This document shows positions 58,194 to 64,000 of a DNA stretch of 64,000 bases, in pieces. The stretch lies in NCBI GenBank assembly GCA_030824965.1, contig JAPJQV010000003.1, positions 62,001 to 126,000 of the forward strand, written 5' to 3'. Within the stretch, counting starts at the first letter, position 1. Each line of letters begins with the position of its first letter. The position numbers and the translations under genes were made by a program. Under the pieces are notes generated by a model that saw nothing but the letters and a program-made list of their open reading frames with translations, searched no databases and was not told the DNA's origin. Origin of the DNA: Micavibrio sp. (GTDB lineage: Bacteria; Pseudomonadota; Alphaproteobacteria; Micavibrionales; Micavibrionaceae).

Positions 58194-60746
58194 CTAACCT
58201 ACAACCACGTTAACAATTCTGCCCGGAACGACGATTACTTTTTTAATGTCTTTGCCTTGTAAAGCTTTTGCCACTTCGTCATTTGCGAATGCGATATCCT
58301 GCGTCGTTTTCTGGTCGGCGTCGGAAGGAACGGTGATTTCCGCTTTTCGCTTGCCGTTAAATTGCACGACGACGGTGACAGTATCGTTGGCAAGATATTT
58401 AGGGTCGGCTTTCGGCCATTCCGTATTGGCGAGCATGCCGGTATGACCAAACATTGCCCACAGCTCTTCAGTAATATGCGGAATGACCGGATTAAATCCG
58501 CGAATTAAAAATTCCAGCGACCGACGCAATGCGGCTTTATCGGCATCGTTTTGCGGTTTGAAACTTTCAGCCATGTTCGAAAGCTCGCGTAAACGGGCCA
58601 CGGCTTTGTTCATGTGGAAAGCTTCGATATCCTTAGCCACGGCTTCGACCGTCTGATGAGCTTTCTGCAAAAGCTTTTCGGCATCGCCCGAGGCGCCTGT
58701 GAAATCGGCTTCAGGCAAGTTCGAGTTTTCGCTGACAAGGCGATAGAGACGGTTGATATAACGCCATGCGCCTTCAAGTCCCGATACAGTCCATTCCAGA
58801 TCGCGGTCCGGCGGAGAATCCGAAAGGACAAATAGGCGCGCAGCATCCGCACCATAGGAATCGAGAATATCTTGCGGGTCGATCGTGTTGCGTTTCGATT
58901 TCGACATTTTCTCGACGCGGCCCTGCGTTACGGGCGACCGATCGTCAATCTTGATCCATTTGCCGTCTTCCTGCATGACTTCGCTCGGATAGAGCCATTT
59001 GCCGTCTTTATCCTTGAACGTCGCGTGATTGACCATGCCTTGTGTGTAAAGGCCTAAGAAAGGTTCGCGGCTGATAACCGGATAGCCGCAATCCTGCAAC
59101 GCGCGCGTAAAGAAGCGCGAGTAAAGAAGATGGAGAACGGCGTGTTCGACGCCGCCGATATATTGATCGACCGCACCCCAGTAATGCGAAGCGTTTTCCG
59201 AGAAAGCTTCGGTTTCATTCCGTGCATCCAGATAGCGAAGGAAATACCAGCTTGAATCGACGAACGTATCCATCGTATCGGTTTCGCGGATTGCCTTGCC
59301 GTTGCAGGTCGGGCAAGTCGTGTGTTTCCATGTCGGATGGCGATCGAGCGGATTACCCGGTTTGTCGTAGTTGATGTCTTTCGGCAACTCGACCGGCAGC
59401 ATCGATTCAGGCAAAGGCACCGCGCCGCATGAATCGCAATGCACGAACGGGATCGGCGCTCCCCAGTAACGCTGGCGCACCGCGCCCCAGTCGCGCAGGC
59501 GGTATTGCGTGACGCCTTCGCCTTTACCAAGGCTTTCGATTTTTGCGATTGCGGCGGCTTTGGCCTCGTCCGTGGAAAGACCGTCGAGGAATTGCGAATT
59601 GGTGATCGTGCCGGGACCGGTATAAGCCTCTTTGGATAAATCGGCTTCGCCCTCGACGGCAGATACAACTTGTTTGATCGGTAATTTGTATTTCGTCGCG
59701 AACTCGAAATCGCGCTGGTCATGGGCCGGACAGCCGAAAACCGCTCCCGTTCCGTAATCCATCAGAACGAAATTCGCGACATAGACGGGAATCTGCCAGT
59801 TGGCATCGAAAGGATGAGATACTTTGAACCCTGTATCGAAACCGATTTTCTCGGCCTGTTCGATCGCGGCTTCTGACGTTCCGCCTGCCTGACATTCCTT
59901 GATAAACGCGGCAAATCCTTCTTTGTCGCCCGCCAGCTTTTTTGCCAGGGGATGGTCCGGCGCGATGGCGATAAAGCTTGCACCGAAGAGAGTATCGGGG
60001 CGTGTCGTGAAGACTTCGATTTTATCGTCGGTGCCGACGACATCCCATGCAACTTTTGCGCCTTGCGATCTGTTGATCCAGTTCTCCTGCATCAGGCGGA
60101 CTTTTTCCGGCCAGCGTTCCAAATTCGGGATGGCGTCTAAAAGTTCATCGGCGTATTTCGTGATGCGGAAAAACCATTGATTGAGTTTGCGTCGCTCAAC
60201 GGGCGCGCCGGTTCTCCAGCCTTTGCCGTCGATGACCTGTTCATTGGCGAGAACGGTATTGTCGATCGGATCCCAATTGACCATCGATTCTTTTCTATAA
60301 GCGAGATCGTTTTTGTAAAGATCGAGAAACATCTTCTGCTGATGCTTGTAATAACCCGGATGACAGGTCGCAACTTCACGGCTCCAGTCGATCGCAAGCC
60401 CCATCGACAAAAGCTGCGATTTCATTTGCGCGATATTCGAATAGGTCCAGGTCGACGGATGAAGATTGCGCTCGATCGCGGCGTTTTCCGCCGGCAGGCC
60501 GAACGCATCCCAGCCCATCGGGTTTAAAACATTGTATCCTTTGGCTTTGCGGTAGCGGGCGACGACGTCCGATAAAGAATAATTGCGCACATGGCCTATA
60601 TGAATGCGGCCTGACGGATAAGGCAGCATGGCAAGCACATAGTATTTCGGCTTCGATTTATCTTCCGTGACCTTGAACGTTTCCTGCTCGTCCCAGATTT
60701 TGCGCCATTTTTCTTCCGTCTCGCGGATATTATACCGTTCAGTCAT
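58194..60746 (-). CDS. leuS: Leucyl-tRNA synthetase
   Basis: LeuS charges tRNA-Leu. The 850-residue class I enzyme has HIGH at residues 49-52 (SGRIHIGHVRNYSL), the KMSKS motif (KMSKSKRNT, near 613), and the editing domain between them (TRPDTLFGASF, VFGCPAHDQRD). Zinc-ribbon cysteines are also visible (CDSCGAVPLP and CPTCNGKAI). The C-terminal tRNA-binding domain is present. The gene is complete and heads leuS-lptE-holA. Confidence 0.98.
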   Translation of the reverse strand: MTERYNIRETEEKWRKIWDEQETFKVTEDKSKPKYYVLAMLPYPSGRIHIGHVRNYSLSDVVARYRKAKGYNVLNPMGWDAFGLPAENAAIERNLHPSTWTYSNIAQMKSQLLSMGLAIDWSREVATCHPGYYKHQQKMFLDLYKNDLAYRKESMVNWDPIDNTVLANEQVIDGKGWRTGAPVERRKLNQWFFRITKYADELLDAIPNLERWPEKVRLMQENWINRSQGAKVAWDVVGTDDKIEVFTTRPDTLFGASFIAIAPDHPLAKKLAGDKEGFAAFIKECQAGGTSEAAIEQAEKIGFDTGFKVSHPFDANWQIPVYVANFVLMDYGTGAVFGCPAHDQRDFEFATKYKLPIKQVVSAVEGEADLSKEAYTGPGTITNSQFLDGLSTDEAKAAAIAKIESLGKGEGVTQYRLRDWGAVRQRYWGAPIPFVHCDSCGAVPLPESMLPVELPKDINYDKPGNPLDRHPTWKHTTCPTCNGKAIRETDTMDTFVDSSWYFLRYLDARNETEAFSENASHYWGAVDQYIGGVEHAVLHLLYSRFFTRALQDCGYPVISREPFLGLYTQGMVNHATFKDKDGKWLYPSEVMQEDGKWIKIDDRSPVTQGRVEKMSKSKRNTIDPQDILDSYGADAARLFVLSDSPPDRDLEWTVSGLEGAWRYINRLYRLVSENSNLPEADFTGASGDAEKLLQKAHQTVEAVAKDIEAFHMNKAVARLRELSNMAESFKPQNDADKAALRRSLEFLIRGFNPVIPHITEELWAMFGHTGMLANTEWPKADPKYLANDTVTVVVQFNGKRKAEITVPSDADQKTTQDIAFANDEVAKALQGKDIKKVIVVPGRIVNVVVG

Positions 60747-60882
60747 CTACTCTTAATTTCGTTAGTGGAAGATATAATTAACCATCATGGCACATAAATG
60801 ACAATGGGACAGAAAGGGTTTTCTTACTCAAGCAAATGGAATTATCGGTGACTTTGATCGTTGGCCTTGAAAGGAGAATATC

Positions 60883-61065
60883 ATGGAGAACAAAACACCG
60901 AAGCCGGAACAGCCGGGCGGCGGACAGGATGCGAACAATATGGGCGGTCCGCAATTCCATCCGCAAGTAGAAAACAAGGACGATACCAGCCATCGTGATA
61001 CGATGGATAAAAACCAGGTCAGCGACACCCAGATTTTGGATGAAGACCAGGTTCCGCCTCTTTAA
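60883..61065 (+). CDS. Small hydrophilic protein, 60 residues
   Basis: A frame of 60 codons starts MENKTPKPEQPGGGQDANNM and is wholly polar, rich in Pro, Gln, Asn, Asp and Gly, and probably disordered. A good ribosome site (GAAAGGAGAATATC) precedes the ATG, which argues that it is translated. It sits between divergent leuS and convergent DUF3576; its stop abuts the DUF3576 stop with no gap. Function unknown. Confidence 0.6.
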   Translation: MENKTPKPEQPGGGQDANNMGGPQFHPQVENKDDTSHRDTMDKNQVSDTQILDEDQVPPL

Positions 61066-61614
61066 TTAGAATAAGCCGCCTTCTTCCTTGGCGACGCGCA
61101 TCTGGCGGGCGCGGGTCAGGATAGCGTCTTCCAGTTTGCGCGATGTATCGGCGGCGACAGGTGCATCGACCCAGCCGCCGCTTCGCTTGACCTGACGGAA
61201 AACTTTGACTTTGACGCCGTCTGCTTTCAGTTCGCGACCCATGATAAAGACGTTGAGTTTTGTGCGCTCATTCGGAGAGGACGGATCTGTATACCAATCG
61301 GTTATGATCGTACCTCCGAACGGATCGGCAGAGGCCAGAGGCATAAAGGAAATAGTATCGAGAGACGCGCGCCATAGATAGGAATTAACGTCGATGCCGT
61401 TATCGCCACGACTATTGTCACGGTCGCGGCTGCCGCCGCCAAGTAATCCGCCTTTGCCGAAAACTCCTTGAGGCTTCTCGTAAATATTCGCGTCGCCCGT
61501 CATCGAACGGTCCGCCCCGGTCGGATATTTGGCTTCCCCTTTTCCCAGAACGCCGCAACCGCTCATTCCAAGGATAGTAACCGCCATCAGCGCGAATTTC
61601 GAAGAATTTTTCAT
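61066..61614 (-). CDS. DUF3576 family lipoprotein
   Basis: The 182-residue product has a lipoprotein signal ending GMSGC (Cys20), followed by a Gly-rich linker (GKGGLLGGGSRDRD). The DUF3576 domain has GIDVNSYLWRASLDTISFMPLASADPFGG and DWYTDPSSPNERTKLNVFIMGRELKADG, then WVDAPVA and the C-terminal RKLEDAILTRARQMR helix. The family is typical of alphaproteobacteria and is probably outer-membrane associated; its function is unknown. In relatives it often lies near leuS and lptE, as here. Confidence 0.9.
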   Translation of the reverse strand: MKNSSKFALMAVTILGMSGCGVLGKGEAKYPTGADRSMTGDANIYEKPQGVFGKGGLLGGGSRDRDNSRGDNGIDVNSYLWRASLDTISFMPLASADPFGGTIITDWYTDPSSPNERTKLNVFIMGRELKADGVKVKVFRQVKRSGGWVDAPVAADTSRKLEDAILTRARQMRVAKEEGGLF

Positions 61615-61842
61615 TGAGAAACCTCTTTAAACATATTCAGTAATAAGGACTTAGCATGGCGTGGGCACCTTCTCAAGGGTGGTCCGAATAATAAGGCACA
61701 GTAAAACTTTGTTGCCAAAATATCACTTCCGGCATGTTTCATGGGTATAGCCAAGCGTGGCTTGTTGAAATTTCCTGTGGCGACACTCAAGATGCTTAAT
61801 CCGGTACTCTCCGGCTCGGATGACAATCTTTTAGGACATTAC

Positions 61843-62583
61843 ATGAACAAATTCATTACGTTATTAGCTGCCGCGCTGGTTGCGGTTTCGGCTGCCTCTT
61901 CGGCGCAGGCCCAGGAAACCGCCTCCTTTATCCCGGGCGATTTCACGGCTAATGCCGCGCTGACATCCGATTACATTTTCCGAGGCATCTCCCAATCCGA
62001 TGAAGGGCCGGCGATCCAGGGCGGATTCGATTACACCTATAACGACGAGCAAGACGGTTTTCCGGGGTTTTATGCCGGTATATGGGCTTCGAATGTCGAT
62101 TTCAACGATGGCGATGAGGCATCTGTCGAGCTTGATGTATATGCGGGTTTGCAAGGGACGATCGACCAGCTTGGCTCAGATTGGAAACTGGGCGGCATTT
62201 ATTACGCTTATCCCGGCGCGGATGACGATCTTAACTATGATTTCTGGGAGGTCGCCGGATCGCTCACACATGATTTCGGGCCTTTGATCCTGTCAGGCGC
62301 CATTAACTATTCGCCCGAATATTTCGGTGAAACCGGCGATGCCTGGTATTTCTCTTACGCGGCTTCGGTGCCGCTGCCGTATGATTTTACGTTCAACGCC
62401 CATCTGGGGTATCAAGATATCGAAGATGGCGTTGATTATTACGACTGGTCGGCAGGGTTGGGTTATAGCTGGAACGGCTTTAATTTCGCGGTAAATTATA
62501 TCGATACCGATCTGGATGAGCCTGAAGAATGTGCAGACGGTTGCTCCGAGCGCGTCGTCTTTACTGTCTCGAAAGCTTTCTAG
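61843..62583 (+). CDS. TorF family putative porin
   Basis: I start at ATG 61843 because it gives a clean signal peptide (MNKFITLLAAALVAVSAASSAQA) and the family homology starts there; an upstream in-frame ATG at 61741 adds 34 residues not seen in relatives. The 246-residue product has the TorF opening ANAALTSDYIFRGISQSDEGPAIQGG and alternating strands (FYAGIWASNVDF, WKLGGIYYAYPG). It ends VVFTVSKAF with a terminal Phe, as expected for an outer-membrane beta-barrel. A terminator follows. Confidence 0.85.
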   Translation: MNKFITLLAAALVAVSAASSAQAQETASFIPGDFTANAALTSDYIFRGISQSDEGPAIQGGFDYTYNDEQDGFPGFYAGIWASNVDFNDGDEASVELDVYAGLQGTIDQLGSDWKLGGIYYAYPGADDDLNYDFWEVAGSLTHDFGPLILSGAINYSPEYFGETGDAWYFSYAASVPLPYDFTFNAHLGYQDIEDGVDYYDWSAGLGYSWNGFNFAVNYIDTDLDEPEECADGCSERVVFTVSKAF

Positions 62584-62600
62584 GCGCGAATCAAATCCGG

Positions 62601-62627
62601 AAAACCCCGCCCAATGGCGGGGTTTTA
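62601..62627 (+). terminator. Rho-independent terminator after the TorF porin
   Basis: AAAACCCCGCC and GGCGGGGTTTT pair around CAAT. The T-run is short, but the stem is strong. Confidence 0.75.
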
Positions 62628-62924
62628 AGTTTTCTGTGTCCAATTCACTGACTTCAATGATTTTTCTGCGACTTCCAAAATTCAATTACCCTGCATCAAA
62701 CATTATAAATCAATAACTTAGCATTAGGTGTCGGGTAAATGTGTTCTTTTTGCCACATAAGGGGATTAAATGTGGCTTCCATGCAAAGCCCCGATTGCTT
62801 TTAGGTCTCCGGAGGTAAATATTGGGAGCGTGCCTGTCGGGACTTCTGTCGTCCTGTGGTCACACCACACTACTATGTGGCCCAATACAGGCTGCGATTT
62901 TAAAACTTTAAATTGGAGATACCC
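62628..62924 (+). other. Long structured leader of the porin gene
   Basis: The 297-bp region before the porin ATG holds two clear hairpins: GCCACAT/ATGTGGC at 62752-62776 and TGTGGT-CAC-ACCACA at 62855-62869. TTGGAGATACCC provides the ribosome site. I could not assign a promoter. Structured leaders are common in outer-membrane protein mRNAs controlled by small RNAs; no such RNA is visible here. Confidence 0.5.
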
Positions 62925-64000
62925 ATGAACAAACTATTGTTGAGCTCTGCTGTAGCAGTTCTCGCTTTGTCTGCCGCTCCTGCGTTCGCGCAAGACGACA
63001 GCACATTGAAGCTGAACCTCGGCGGTCACTTCAAAGGCTACGTCAACTATACAGATCAGGACCAAGAACTGATCGCTGGCGAAACAGCCGGTACAAACGA
63101 TTTCGACATTCTGCGCCAGACTGAAGTTCACTTCGGTGGCGAAACAACTCTGGACAACGGTCTGACAGTTGGTGCGCAAATCGAAGCTGTTGCTGACGGC
63201 GGCGAGTCTTTCGATCTTGACGAATCCTACGTCTACATGGCTGGCTCCTGGGGTCGCGTAAACCTCGGTGACGAAGACGGCGCGGCTTACTTGCTTCAAG
63301 TTGCTGCTCCATCAGGTGATGACAACATCGACGGTATCCGTCAGTTCATCAACCCGATCAACTACGGCACAGCCGGTGGCCTTGACATCTTCTATGATGG
63401 CGGTATCGACTACGCAAACGATCTGGCTGGCAACGCAGACAAGATCACATACTTGACACCAGTATTCTCCGGTTTCCAGGCTGGCGTTTCTTACACACCA
63501 AACCTGGATCCAGCTGATCTGGATTCCCGCGGCGGTAACGGTAACTCTCTGAACGATGTCGATACAATTGACAATGTTTGGGAAGCTGCTCTTCGTTACG
63601 AAGGTTCTTTCAACAATGTTGGCATGATCCTCGGCGGTGGTTACACATGGGCTGATTCAGATACATCACAATGGAACGTTGGCGGTGATTTCGATATCGG
63701 CGCATTCGGTCTTGGTGCTGTCTACACACAAACAGAAGCTGACACAGAAGGCGCAGGTCCACTGCTCGGTCTGACAGATGCTGATACTTGGGTTGTCGGT
63801 GGTGACTACACAACTGGCCCATTCAAAGTTGGTGTATCTTACCTGACATCCGATCAAGACGACATTCTTGAAGTTGATCGCTACACAGGCGGTGTGATCT
63901 ACACATACGGCCCAGGCATGAGCTTCCGCGGTTCTGTTTCTTACGCAGACTTCGATGACGCTCCTGGCGCAGCTGGCGATGCAGATGCTACATCCGTATT
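62925..64000 (+). CDS. Gram-negative general porin (partial, C-terminus beyond window)
   Basis: The frame starts MNKLLLSSAVAVLALSAAPA and has a signal peptide ending AFAQ. The visible 358 residues are a beta-barrel porin: LNLGGHFKGYVNYTDQ, TEVHFGGETTLDNGLTVGAQIE, DLDESYVYMAGSWGRVNLGDEDG and repeated YTxGPFKVGVSY-type strands. This places it in the alphaproteobacterial porin group with an Ala/Asp/Gly-rich barrel. Threonine is almost always ACA or ACT, and the codon use is much narrower than in its neighbours, the sign of a very highly expressed gene. It runs off the right edge. Confidence 0.9.
   Translation, partial: MNKLLLSSAVAVLALSAAPAFAQDDSTLKLNLGGHFKGYVNYTDQDQELIAGETAGTNDFDILRQTEVHFGGETTLDNGLTVGAQIEAVADGGESFDLDESYVYMAGSWGRVNLGDEDGAAYLLQVAAPSGDDNIDGIRQFINPINYGTAGGLDIFYDGGIDYANDLAGNADKITYLTPVFSGFQAGVSYTPNLDPADLDSRGGNGNSLNDVDTIDNVWEAALRYEGSFNNVGMILGGGYTWADSDTSQWNVGGDFDIGAFGLGAVYTQTEADTEGAGPLLGLTDADTWVVGGDYTTGPFKVGVSYLTSDQDDILEVDRYTGGVIYTYGPGMSFRGSVSYADFDDAPGAAGDADATSV

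Noticed and set aside
61741..61842. Longer start for the TorF porin
   Set aside because: It would place 34 unconserved residues before a good signal peptide.
1..64000. tRNA, rRNA genes or CRISPR arrays
   Set aside because: I looked for T-arm motifs and regularly spaced short repeats by eye and found none; a tRNAscan or CRISPR search would be needed to exclude them fully.

Overview
The window reads as a chromosomal segment of an alphaproteobacterium of intermediate GC. The evidence is gene content and order: trpF-trpB-trpA with accD-folC, rho followed by mnmE, an mnmG-rsmG-parA-parB block, rpmH-rnpA-yidD-yidC-engB, lptE-holA behind leuS, and DUF3576, TorF and DUF6489 family proteins that are typical of that class. 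A member of a poorly sampled lineage (Micavibrionales or Rhodospirillales-like) is my guess; the sequence does not settle it. I saw no rRNA, tRNA, CRISPR array, integrase or transposase.

Layout. 1-6.8 kb: arginine synthesis (argH partial, argG), a GNAT acetyltransferase, UvrD helicase, a membrane-anchored protein with RTX-like repeats and a GGDEF protein. 7-8.7 kb: psd-pssA phospholipid operon. 8.7-10.8 kb: unknown genes and a decayed chemoreceptor fragment. 10.9-14.3 kb: rpmH-rnpA-yidD-yidC-engB, with a good promoter and a DnaA box in front of rpmH. 14.4-19.3 kb: unknown genes, a UbiH-type hydroxylase and a patatin. 19.3-27.8 kb: trp genes, accD, folC, pyrF, lapA-like and ihfB. 27.9-33.2 kb: a DUF4402 chaperone-usher fimbrial operon. 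33.5-36.9 kb: accessory genes, including an AT-rich TPR-glycosyltransferase-like gene. 37-43.7 kb: rho with its leader, accessory genes, mnmE. 43.7-48.7 kb: an H1-like protein, two tiny membrane ORFs, parB-parA-rsmG-mnmG with two perfect parS sites inside rsmG. 48.7-52.6 kb: an unusual tandem cassette array. 52.6-60.7 kb: unknown genes, then holA-lptE-leuS. 60.8-64 kb: DUF3576 lipoprotein, TorF porin and a truncated major porin.

The most unusual region is 48.9-52.6 kb, next to mnmG. A direct repeat of about 270 bp occurs in two near-complete and two partial copies. Between the copies lie families of small paralogous genes. One family (three members) is a membrane-anchored peptide starting MKKLSK and ending in a conserved C-x5-G-x-C motif. 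Another has N-termini of the form M-x-YDxY...LLL, intact in one copy and cut off by the repeat in two others. Two related secreted proteins flank the array. The repeat itself carries a lipoprotein-like reading frame with no normal start codon. I do not recognise this system; its layout suggests repeated recombination and diversification of surface or exported peptides.

Other points of interest: two tiny SD-preceded membrane ORFs beside parB, a membrane protein with two quartets of CxxC motifs at exact 11-residue spacing, two pairs of unknown paralogs spread across the window, and an apparent inversion of the usual mnmE-mnmG-rsmG-parA-parB order.
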